64,000 nt of DNA from Taudactylus pleione. Taxonomy: Eukaryota; Chordata; Amphibia; Anura; Myobatrachidae. The position numbers and the translations under genes are program-made. The notes below the pieces were generated by a model. That model had not been told where the DNA came from, did not search any database, and worked only from the letters and a program-made list of their open reading frames with translations. The DNA is taken from positions 17,562,501 through 17,626,500 of the forward strand of contig JAUIMM010000115.1 in NCBI GenBank assembly GCA_031769625.1, read 5' to 3'. Positions 54,346 through 63,438 of the stretch are shown piece by piece (position 1 is the stretch's first letter; the number at the start of each line of letters is the position of its first letter).

Positions 54346-54571
54346 ATTTTGGTACTCTGTTTCTTCTTTATGTGTTTTCTCCGTCTCCTCTCTGGCTCTG
54401 TTTTTTTAACTGGGGCTGATTGGATATAGAGGGGGAGGAGCCAGTCACATCTTTAGAAATTTTTTAAGTGCCAGGCTCTTCTCGTCCCCATGTCTATACC
54501 CCAGTGTTGTAACTCCAGTGTCCCCTGTGGAATCTGAGAAACCGATTTACCGGTAAGTATCAAAATCCTGT

Positions 54572-55880
54572 TTTTTTTTTATAGTTTGTATTTAAAATAA
54601 CATATGTACTTTAATAAATTCTTTGATTTCTAAACTTCTATTAAATGGTCACATTATACCTTAGACAAATAATTCATTAACTTTTTCAGTGCTGTAGCCT
54701 ATTAAGTTTTGTGACATTGACCAGTATTACATTTTTTTTAAGTGATCAGATTAGTCGTCAAAGAATTTTTTTTCTTCTTCATTAATATCATTATCCATTA
54801 TACCTGTATTCATTATATTACATTCAAGCATATATCCTATAGCAAAATACAAAAATAAAACCATATAGCGTTTGAGAACCTATTGTTTCAAATCGCACAA
54901 CTAGGGTCCAGCGTTGTCTTAAAATAATAAAGCTGAAGCTTTCCTAACCTGTTCAGTATGATAAAAAAAATGATCAAGGTCCCTCCCCCGTTATAACTGC
55001 AGAAATCTCAAGCTGGTATTGGAGAAAGTAAAACTCTGCTTTAATCCAGATAATTTTTTTATTTTATTTCTGCAGTGCTACAGTATTGACTAAAATTAAC
55101 TTTATGTAAGATAATGGAGAAAATGACCACAGAATATTTATGGCAGACAGGATGTGTCACAATAAACTTCATGACCAGTGTGTAGGTAACCAGTAATACA
55201 CTGTTGTGGTGATGCAGACCAATGAAGACTAGTTACCATGTTGGGGTTTCAATGGTCAATCTTATGGTACACGTACCCCATATAAATGTCAGTCAAATAG
55301 AACACAAGCTAACATTGAATACACACATTACAGGGTGCTAAATAAAGGTTCTACAAAATTCTGTTGGCTTTCGAAACCACGGAAGGGCCACATTATCATT
55401 TATATAGTGATGCCAAATCCACACTCAGAGTCAGAGCAAAGGGCATACCACCCAACATGGGTCTCTTGGTGGTCCTGTCATGAGGTGGAGTCAGTGACAT
55501 TGAGGAATGGATCATGGGTGTGACTCACTGTGTCCTGACATTGGGAGTTATGATCTTCTGAAGTGTAAAATGGGAGGCAGTTGATTTATGATGAATATAT
55601 AATGATGCTGATGAGGGTCACTAGCACAGAACAAGGATGGGAGGTAGAGATCAGCAGTAAAAAAGAATAGGATATGGGATAAATAAGTCAAACGAGGTGA
55701 GGTGAGAATGAAGGGGTTATGTTGATGATTGTGGTAATTACTGTATTTTGAGGGGGAAAGAATATTTGCCTATGTACTGTATAGTATGTTATCCATAGGA
55801 AAATGATTAGTATTTTTATAATTGAAGCAGTGAAGCATTGCAGGCAGACACTGTCCCTATTAGAGCATATTCAGTGGTGT
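54572..55880. other. acd intron 3, no element seen
   Basis: AT-rich intron sequence; nothing recognised. Confidence 0.45.
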
Positions 55881-55885
55881 GTATA

Positions 55886-55925
<40 letters not shown>

Positions 55926-55955
55926 AATATATACATGTGTGTGTGTGTATGTATG

Positions 55956-56009
<54 letters not shown>

Positions 56010-56010
56010 G
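55881..56010. repeat. Compound AT/GT/GTAT microsatellite
   Basis: Alternating (TG)n, (TA)n and (TATG)n runs, including two (AT)10-type tracts around 55900 and 55960-55997. Left- or Z-DNA and cruciform prone. Open frames through it are low complexity and not coding. Confidence 0.95.
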
Positions 56011-56450
56011 TAGAGGGGCACTCTCGGATCCAAGTCAGCTAATTCCCGGGGTGCCTTCCTTAGAAGTGGTATAGCAAACAGATGTCCAGGATCACGGACC
56101 AGGTGGCACTCACACGGACTTCATACAGTAGAAAAAACGTGTGTTTATTGCCAACATTTCAAGGCTCCATAGGCCTTTTTGTCAGGGTGAACAAAGTGCA
56201 AATGGTGAAAAGTCATACCTTATATAAGGGGATGTACTCCCAGAAAAGGTCTGTCTGTTCTCTGTCTCACGCCGCCGGCGCGTGGGTCGCGTGTGCCATG
56301 ACGTCATCAAAGAAGGTAACATAGCACAGCTGGGCTGACCGAGTTGTCTAGGTAACCGGCATGGAGCGTCTACTCGTCAGAGCACCGTGACATCCAGCAC
56401 AAAAGGAGGAGAGAGAAAGGAGAAGCACTGACCTGTTAAAGTGATCCAAT
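56011..56450. repeat. Anonymous dispersed repeat
   Basis: The stretch GTTTATTGCCAACATTTCAA-GGCTCCATAGGCCTTTTTGTCAGG has the look of a dispersed repeat. Ends are not placed; the microsatellite may have grown from its A/T-rich edge. Confidence 0.35.
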
Positions 56451-56724
56451 ATAAACAATGATTAAACAATTTGCATAGAACTCCTGTTGTACATTAATAA
56501 TAAAATGTGAACATATGAAAATAAAAATACAAATATGTGCATAAATAGATATATCTCACAGTATTGATTAAAATCAAACAACAAGGACATCAGAAAACAT
56601 GGACATGTCAGACATTGTGCAAAACTCAAAATATCCATATATATATTATTTAAATATATATAAATATTGTAAAAAAATATAGAGTTTCTTGATTTCAACT
56701 TCTCATATATGTCTCTTATTCTAG

Positions 56725-56804
56725 AAAAACTGTGAATTTTACCTGCGTGTTGAGCATGTAAGTGTGATGGCCATGGAGACCAATGCAGTGGACCTGTTGA
56801 ACTG
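56725..56804 (+). CDS. acd: acd (TPP1) exon 4, end of the OB fold
   Basis: The acceptor ATTCTAG ends at 56724 and the donor GTGAGT follows at 56805. The exon encodes KNCEFYLRVEHVSVMAMETN and AVDLLN, plus two bases (TG) of the next codon. Human TPP1 has EFYLQVDRFSLLP followed by VPGC; a Cys codon would be completed if the next exon starts with T or C. Phase 0 in and phase 2 out. The remaining exons (POT1- and TIN2-binding parts) must lie beyond 63.4 kb. Confidence 0.9.
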
Positions 56805-57158
56805 GTGAGTGACTGCTTACCTACCTAGCATTCACTTTTATTGGTCTTACACAATTGCATACAAGATAACAATAATTTGGGGGTAACGTACTAACGAGAG
56901 TGCTGTAACTCAAAGCAATCAAAGGAGATACTAGCGTATAGTTCATTGGTTTTGTACAATTTAGCCTAACCAAATGATGGCTAATTGAATGTTATTTGAA
57001 TGGTTACTGTGTCTGTGTGGATGTGGTATATGTGCCATGTTAATAAATCACTTCCACTGTTTAGTAGTGTAATAAATATAAAGAGGAATTTGTGGGCTGA
57101 TTCTGAGTTGGGAGCTGAGCAAACATCTGTAAATTTAAAGTAAAATTAAAAAATAAGC
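56805..57158. other. acd intron 4, 5' part
   Basis: Intron sequence between exon 4 and DIRS-E; nothing recognised. Confidence 0.5.
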
Positions 57159-57310
57159 TTTCTACTTCAGGGTCCACAGGGTTGACCTTGGGGTATAGCT
57201 GGATCTGGATCCACGGGCACCACGCAGTTAAAGCTTCGCTGCTCCCAGGATGCACTTGGGTCCGTCCTCCTCTATACCCCATCCCCGAGCCACAGGCACC
57301 TCAGTTTTAG
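57159..57310. repeat. DIRS-E inverted terminal repeat (5' end)
   Basis: TTTCTACTTCAGGGTCCACA at the outer edge; complementary to 63225-63375. Confidence 0.9.
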
Positions 57311-58150
57311 TTGGTGCCCGGTGGAGTCGGGTCACCATGGGCAGTGGGGCTGCATAAGCAGCCCCTAAGCTTTATTTTTATTTTTAAAAGAAGATTTTAT
57401 TATTTTATTTTTTACTATCTTCAGAGCGGCAGCATCAGACTGTCCATCTGGATGTCCACGCTGCTGCTCCAACAGCCCCGCTGGCGCTGCAACGCCAGTA
57501 CTGATCTGGGGATCGCAGCGAGACCCCGGAGTCAGTACTAGCGTGGCTCCGGGATCTCCCAAGGACTGCTACCGGACACACGGGGCCAGGTAAGCCGCGG
57601 GGGAAAAAGGCAGTCTTTAGCCGCCGGTCTCTGGGGACAGACCGGCGGCGCTAGTAGCGGCGGCGGGCTCCCCCCCTCTGGCATACCCCGCGTGACCGCT
57701 GGACCACCAGGGTGTTAGTACCGGCGGGGAACCGGCTTCCCTGGGGGTTTATTACTAGCAGGGGAGGCAGCCATCTCTGCTTGAGCGGCTCCTCCCTTCA
57801 GCCCAGCGCGCCTTCTTTCATGTGTGCTGGCGTCGCTGGGCTGTTATCTCCTGGCCACTCCTCCTCAGAGCTCTCCGGCGGCCATCTTCTCCAGGCAGCA
57901 TCGCAGAGCTCCCAGGCGGTATACAGTGGACCGGTCCCCCTGCGTACCTCTCCCCTACAAAGGACAGTGTTCGCAGCGCTATAGCCCTCCCAGACACTGA
58001 ATCTGGGAGGTTGATTGTAGCTGAAGGTGCAGTGAGTACTAACTTCTCTGCATGGTATGTGACTTTTGCTAGTGCTGCCTGTCTATGCTTATTTCTACTT
58101 ACTGTCAGCTTATACCTATCCCTTTCCTTCTCCTACGGCCCGCAGGTGCG

Positions 58151-58434
58151 TGGGGGAGGGGTGTTCTTTCTGTATACCTCGCTTATATAGATCTACGTAT
58201 TTGTGAGGTCCGTCACATACAGCGGTGTGCTACTCAGTACCATATTGTGGGCTGCTTGTGTTGCATACTTGGGAGTGCGCAGGTGTTATGCGTGGGGGAG
58301 GGGTGTTCTTTCTGTATACCTCGCTTATATAGATCTACGTATTTGTGAGGTCCGTCACATACAGCGGTGTGCTACTCAGTACCATATTGTGGGCTGCTTG
58401 TGTTGCATACTTGGGAGTGCGCAGGTGTTATACG
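58151..58434. repeat. 142-bp tandem duplication in the DIRS-E leader
   Basis: Two consecutive copies (58151-58292 and 58293-58434) that are almost identical. Each holds TGGGGGAGGGGTGTTCTTTC, a TTATATAGATCTACG TATA-like stretch and GTCCGTCACATACAGCGGTG. They lie directly upstream of gag, in the area expected to hold promoter signals (inference). Confidence 0.9.
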
Positions 58435-58480
58435 CCTTACCTCGTTTCGGTGTTACATTGTTATTGCAAAAGTTTGTGTC

Positions 58481-60030
58481 ATGTCTGATGAGGAGAATGA
58501 GCGCTCCGTGGCTCCTGTGTTGTTTTCCTGCCGACGCTGTTCGGCAGGGGTTGACGGGGCGGATTTGTCTCAGGACGGTCTGTGCGGGCGGTGCCAGCTG
58601 GGACCTGGTCCCTCTAAACCCCCGGTGGCACAGGATCCTCCCTGGGCAATGTTTACGCAAGTGCTGGCGTCGATCGCGGACCGGCTTGCGGTCCCTTCTA
58701 GGGCGTTGCCCCAGCCTACCATCCCCCATTCCCCGAGTGTGACGCGTCTGGTGCAGTCTCCTCCCGGGTCTCAGACTGTGGGTCCTTATGCGGGATTGCC
58801 TGTATACGTGCAATCTCCCACGGTGCCGCAGCAGTCGATGGTACCCTTTCAGGGGTATCCTCAAACGGCACCCCCTCCCTGGGTGGATGTCCTCTCCAGC
58901 TCTGTTCAGAGCCTGGCAGCTTCGTCATCGGCTTTTCAATCTATGTTGCACAGTGATTTGCCCCCAAAGGCGTCCAAGCGACCCGTTTCGGCTTTACTGG
59001 CGGCGCAGTTCACGGACACGGACGTGTCTTCGGATGACGGGGAGATCCATAAAGACTCTGACTCGGATGCCGGGGGCCCAGGAGGTGGAGGCTAAGTCCT
59101 CCATTAATGTGCCAGCATTGGTTAGGGCAGTGCGGGCCATCCTTCATATAGAGGAGGATGCGCCGGCTCCCAGGTCGAAGTACCCTAATTTTAAAAAGGC
59201 CAAAGTAGCTTCGACTGTTTTTCCCCTGTCCGACCAGTTGACGGATCATATGGCGGGGGCCTGGCAGTTGCCCAGCAAGAGATTCCAACCACAGAAACGG
59301 TTGGCTTCAAACTATCCTTTTCCTGAGGCTCATTGCAGGAAATGGGAAACTCCGCCTGCGGTGGATTCCCATGTCACCCGCTTAATTAAAAGCGCTACGT
59401 TGCCTTTGCCGTTGATCTCCTCCCTGAAAGATCCCACGGACAGGAAAGTGGAGATTTGTTTGAAGTCTGTCTACTCTCTCTCGGGGGCGGTGGCCCATCC
59501 GTCCATGGCCATCTCTTGGGTGGCTAAGGCCATTGAGAGCTGGGCCAACGCTTTGGAGGATACCTTTCCGGATGATGCTCCGGAGATCCAGAGAGCGTTG
59601 ATGGGACAAATGAGGGATGCGGCTTCCTACATTGGGGAAGCATCGTTGGATGCAAGCCTGCTGACCTCTAGGGTGTCGGCTGCAGCTGTGTCGGCGCATC
59701 GGTCCTTGTGGCTGAGATCTTGGAGAGCTGACGCAGACTCCAAAAAGGGCCTGGAGGCCTTAACTTTTAATGGAGAGTTGCTTTTTGGTCCAGACTTGGA
59801 CAAAATAGTGGATACTCTGGCTAAGTCTAAATCAGCCTTCCTCCCTTCGGCTTCTGCACCTACCAAGGTACGGAGCTCTGCCTTTCGGTCCTTTCGGGTT
59901 CAGGGCAAAACCAAAGGTCAGTCCTTCCCGAGGCAGTCGGCGACCAAGGCCGCCTCTAAGCCCAAGAAGCAGGCCTGGAGTGCCCTTCTTCCAAGCAGGA
60001 AGATAAACCTTCTGCCTGATGGGACGGGCC
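58481..60030 (+). pseudogene. DIRS-E gag
   Basis: It starts MSDEENERSVAPVLFSCRRC; residues 17-38 form CxxC-x14-CxxC, followed by QDPPWAMFTQVLASIADRL. The acidic block DTDVSSDDGEIHKDSDSDAG ends the first frame at 59095. A shift near 59080 leads to NVPALVRAVRAILHIEEDAP, YPNFKKAKVASTVFPLSDQL, TRLIKSATLPLP, LKSVYSLSGAVAHPSMAI and LWLRSWRADADSKKGLEALT. A second shift in the basic tail (after KKQAWSA) removes the gag stop and fuses the frame to the RT ORF. Two lesions in about 510 codons. Confidence 0.87.
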
Positions 60031-61928
60031 TCTCTCTGGGGGACCCCAGAGTGGGGGGCCGACCTCTTCTATTTGCCCAGTGCTGGCACAATACCACCAC
60101 GGATACCTGGGTTCGAGAAGTGGTCTCCCAGGGGTACGCCCTGTCTTTTCGGCACAGACCGCCCCACCAGTTTTTCTGCACAAGTTCTTCTCAGGACAAG
60201 ACCAAGACTTTACAGATTCAGGAAGCTATAGAGTCCTTGCTGAAAGCAGTGGTCATTGTTCCCGTTCCTCAATTACAACGAGGGACGGGGTACTATTCTT
60301 CTCTGTTTCTGGTGCAGAAACCCAATGGTTCTCATCGCCCTATCCTCAACTTGAAGTCTCTGAACAAATTACTCAGAGTTCCCAAGTTCAGGATGGAAAC
60401 GTTACGTTCCATGATTCTGGCGATGGAACCTGGGGATTACATGGTGTCCCTGGATATCCAGGACGCCTACCTCCATGTTCCGATAGCACCTTCGCACCAG
60501 CGGTATCTGAGGTTCGCTATCCTTCAACATCATTATCAGTTCCGGGCGCTACCCTTTGGCCTCTCCACGGCACCGAGGATATTCACAAAGATTATGGCGG
60601 TCATGGCCGCACATCTTCGGAACCAGAATGCTGCCGTATTTGGACGACCTCCTGTTGCTGGCAAGCTCCCCGGAGGTACTGCTTCAACATCTCCACCTGG
60701 CGATCGCTTGCCTGCAAGCGCACGGGTGGTTGATAAATTGGAGAAAGTCCTCCCTGATTCCATCACAGTGGATGGTTAATTTGGGAGCCCTGCTGGATTC
60801 TCGTCAGCAAAGGATCTTTCTGACCCCGGAGAAGGTCTCCTCCCTACAGCTGCGGATTCATAGTTCCCTGAGCAGTTGCCGACTGTCGGTCCATTCGGCT
60901 ATGAGAGTTCTGGGGTCCATGGTGTCGACATTCGACATGGTGGAATTTGCCCAGTTCCATTCCCGGACCCTGCAGGGGCTGATTCTATCGGAATGGAATG
61001 GGTTACCTCACCAGATCCGCTCTCAGATGCTGGTGTTGTCCCCGGAGGTTTGGCGGTCTTTGGCTTGGTGGCTTCAGACAGCTCATCTGGGCGAGGGGCG
61101 CCCCTTTTGGATCCCGGACTGGGTCCTGCTCATGACGGATGCCAGTCCCCGGGGTTGGGGGGCAGTGACCGGCTCATTGTCGCTTCAGGGTCGTTGGTCT
61201 GCGGAAGAAGCACTTCTCCCCATCAACATCCTGGAACTGCGGGCAGTATACAAGGCCCTGCAGTCGTCCGGCCCCGCTCTTCACGGAAGGGCGGTTCAGG
61301 TGCAGTCCAACAACGCCACCACGGTGGCGTCTATCAACCACCAAGGAGGAACTCGCAGTCGGGCAGCGATGTCGGAGGTGTCTCGCATTCTTGCTTGGGC
61401 GGAGTGTCACATTCCAGCGATCTCGGTAGTCTTCATTCCCGGAGTCCTCAATTGGGAGGCGGACTTCCTCAGCCGTCATGACGTGCATCCCGGGGAATGG
61501 TCGCTTCACCATTCGTGGACAGATGGTCGCTTCAGCTACTCGTGGACAGATGGGGGCTGCCGGAGCTGGACTTGATGGCCTCCCGTCACAATCACAAGTT
61601 GCCCGTTTACGGGTCAAGGACAAGAGATGCAGGCGCCTGTCTGGTAGACGCGCTGTCGGTGAAATGGATGTTTCACCTGGCGTATCTGTTTCCTCAGATA
61701 TCCCTACTTCATCGAGTCCTGCGGAAATTCAAGCAGGACGGCGGCACGCTCGTGCTGGTGGCTCCAGCGTGGCCCAGACGTCCTTGGTACTCCGATCTGA
61801 GGAGCCTCTCCATCGACGCTCCGTACCTTCTTCCTCAGCATCGGGACCTGTTCTCTCAGGGGCCCTGCCTTTACCCGGATCTGGGTCGGCTGTCTTTGAC
61901 GGCGTGGCTCTTGAGACAGCCGTCTTGA
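60018..61928 (+). pseudogene. DIRS-E RT/RNase H/methyltransferase-like ORF
   Basis: It begins LPDGTGLSLGDPRVGGRP and is open, fused to gag, up to a deletion at about 60622. LVQKPNGSHRPILNLKSLNK and MVSLDIQDAYLHVP are intact. Beyond the deletion, MLPYLDDLLLLASS carries an intact YLDD (60637-60648). RNase H has LMTDAS and NILEL, but VQSNNATT in place of VQSDNATT (61309-61311), so a catalytic Asp is lost. A 27-base duplication (TCGTGGACAGATGG repeated) at 61514-61560 shifts the frame. The methyltransferase-like end DLMASRHNHKLPVYGSRTRD to LVAPAWPRRPW lies at 61570-61928. Confidence 0.9.
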
Positions 61929-62943
61929 GGTCGCGGGGCTTCTCCAGTTCGGTTATTGGTACCATGCTCAGGGCATGTAAGCCTGCTTCTGCATGGATTT
62001 ATCACAGGGTGTGGCGCACTTACTTTCAGTGGTGTGAGTCCAGAAGCTATGATCCTCAGGTGTTCCGAGTTTCTAGGATCTTGGAATTTCTTCAATCAGG
62101 TTTGGACCTCGGCTTACGCCTTGCCTCCCTGAAGGTTCATGTGTCCGCTTTGTCCGTGTGGTTCCAACGACAGATTGCTACACTGCCAGATGTTCACACC
62201 TTTTTCCAGGGTGTTCTCAGGATCCAGCCTCCCTTCGTGCCTCCTGTGGCTCCTTGGGACTTGGGGGTGGTGCTACGGGTCCTGCAGGGTCTCCCTTTTG
62301 AGCCTCTTGAGTCAGTGGAACTCAAGTGGCTGACGTTTAAGACCGTTTTTCTCCTGGCGATTGCTTCTGCCAGGAGGGTGTCAGAATTGGGGGCGCTTTC
62401 CTGTCGCCCTCCTTTTCTGATTTTTCACCAGGACAGAGCGGTGCTCCGCACTCGTCCTGAATTTTTTGCCCCAAGTGGTCTCAAAGTTTCACATTAATCA
62501 GGAACTTGTTGTACCAGTGTTTGTCACCTGATCTTTCTGCTGGTGAGGCTTCCTTAGATGTCGTCCGGGCGCTCAGAATCTATGTGGACCGGACTGCTTC
62601 GGTTAGGAAGTCTGATTCTTTATTTGTCCTCTTCGGTTTTCACAAGAGGGGTTGGCCTGCTAACAAACAAACATTAGCCCATTGACTTTGTTCCGTTGTT
62701 TGTGAGGCTTATGCATGGGAAGGTTTGCCTGTGCCAGCCTCTGTTAAGGCTCATTCCACTCGTTCTGTGGGTCCCTCTTGGGCTGCTAGACGTGGCGCTT
62801 CTGCTGTTGAGCTGTATAAGGCGGCCACTTGGTCTTCAATTCAGACGTTTTTGAGGTTTTATGCGTTTGACACCTTCGCCTCTCAGGATGCATCCTTTGG
62901 GCGCCGGGTGCTCCTTTCAGCACAGGAGCGTCCCCGCCCTTAG
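61478..62943 (+). pseudogene. DIRS-E tyrosine recombinase
   Basis: Overlaps the RT ORF in another frame. Open to 62497 with SAWIYHRVWRTYFQWC, LASLKVHVSALSVWFQRQIA and ASARRVSELGALSC (first catalytic Arg). A T-run indel near 62465 shifts the frame. Stops follow near 62530 and 62683. The last block from 62725 has AHSTRSVGPSWAARRG (HxxR) and FLRFYAFDTFASQDASFG (Tyr), ending LLSAQERPRP at 62943. All catalytic residues survive. Confidence 0.9.
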
Positions 62944-62954
62944 TTGAACTGCTT

Positions 62955-63085
62955 TGGGACATCCCCAAGGTCAACCCTGAGGACCCCCTATGGACCCTGA
63001 AGTAGAAAACAAGAGATATGGTAAGAACTTACATTTGTTATCTCTGTTTCTACGAAGTCCATAGGGTCCACAGGGCGCCCACCCT
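62955..63085. repeat. DIRS-E internal complementary region
   Basis: GGACCCTGAAGTAGAAAA (complement of the left end) joins CAAGAGATATGGTAAGAACT through CTACGAAGTCCATAGGGTCC (complement of the right end). Confidence 0.9.
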
Positions 63086-63224
63086 GACGCACCTGGCTTC
63101 ATATGGGCTTTGTGGCTGGTCACCGGTTTTCCGTCTCCCATTTCTGTGAGTATGGTTTCTTGTGTGTTCCAGTCTTCCTTCTCTCTATTTAGTCTCCTAA
63201 ATCGGCCTTGGCTGCTTACCAACT

Positions 63225-63414
63225 GAGGTGCCTGTGGCTCGGGGGCGGGGTATAGAGGAGGACGGACCCAAGTGCATCCTGGGAGCAGCAAAGCTTTAAC
63301 TGCGTGGTGCCCGTGGATCCAGATCCAGCTATACCCCAAGGTCAACCCTGTGGACCCTATGGACTTCGTAGAAACAGAGATAACAAAGGTAAGTTCTTAC
63401 CATATCTCTTGTTT
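63225..63414. repeat. DIRS-E inverted terminal repeat (3' end)
   Basis: Complement of 57159-57310, with an end-specific extension containing AAAGGTAAGTTCTTACC. Confidence 0.9.
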
Positions 63415-63438
63415 TAAAGCTTATTGCGTCCCTATATA

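Larger units (their letters stand above)
48590..54571 (+). mobile_element. DIRS-D, internally deleted and nested
   Basis: Plus orientation in acd intron 3, sense to acd. Ends are TTTCTCCTTCATCCACTAGG (48590) and, at the right, GTATCAAAATCCTG (54571). Inverted repeats of about 140 bases (48590-48720 and 54400-54540) share CCAGTGTCCCCT/AGGGGACACT and GAGCCTGGCACTTTAAAAAT. Only the first part of gag and the end of the methyltransferase-like and recombinase regions remain; nearly all of RT is missing. A MITE (48914-49376), a Tc1 element (50329-52329) and a stretch containing a Penelope fragment occupy the interior. The fourth subfamily in the window by its terminal sequence. Confidence 0.85.
57159..63414 (+). 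mobile_element. DIRS-E, full-length inactive DIRS retrotransposon
   Basis: A 6.26-kb copy in plus orientation in acd intron 4, sense to acd. Terminal repeats at 57159-57310 and 63225-63414 share GGATCTGGATCCACGGGCAC/GTGCCCGTGGATCC and GCATCCTGGGAGCAGC. The internal complementary region is at about 62955-63085. It is related to DIRS-A/B but carries its own leader. Gag, RT/RNase H, methyltransferase-like and recombinase regions are all present, with a handful of lesions. Confidence 0.93.

Noticed and set aside
55803..56042. 79-codon frame rich in Tyr, Ile, Val and Cys
   Set aside because: Translation of an AT/GT microsatellite.
10549..63414. Retroviral or LTR gag-pol elements
   Set aside because: Ends are inverted rather than direct repeats, an internal complementary region is present, and the integrase is a tyrosine recombinase; no protease, DDE integrase or envelope was seen.
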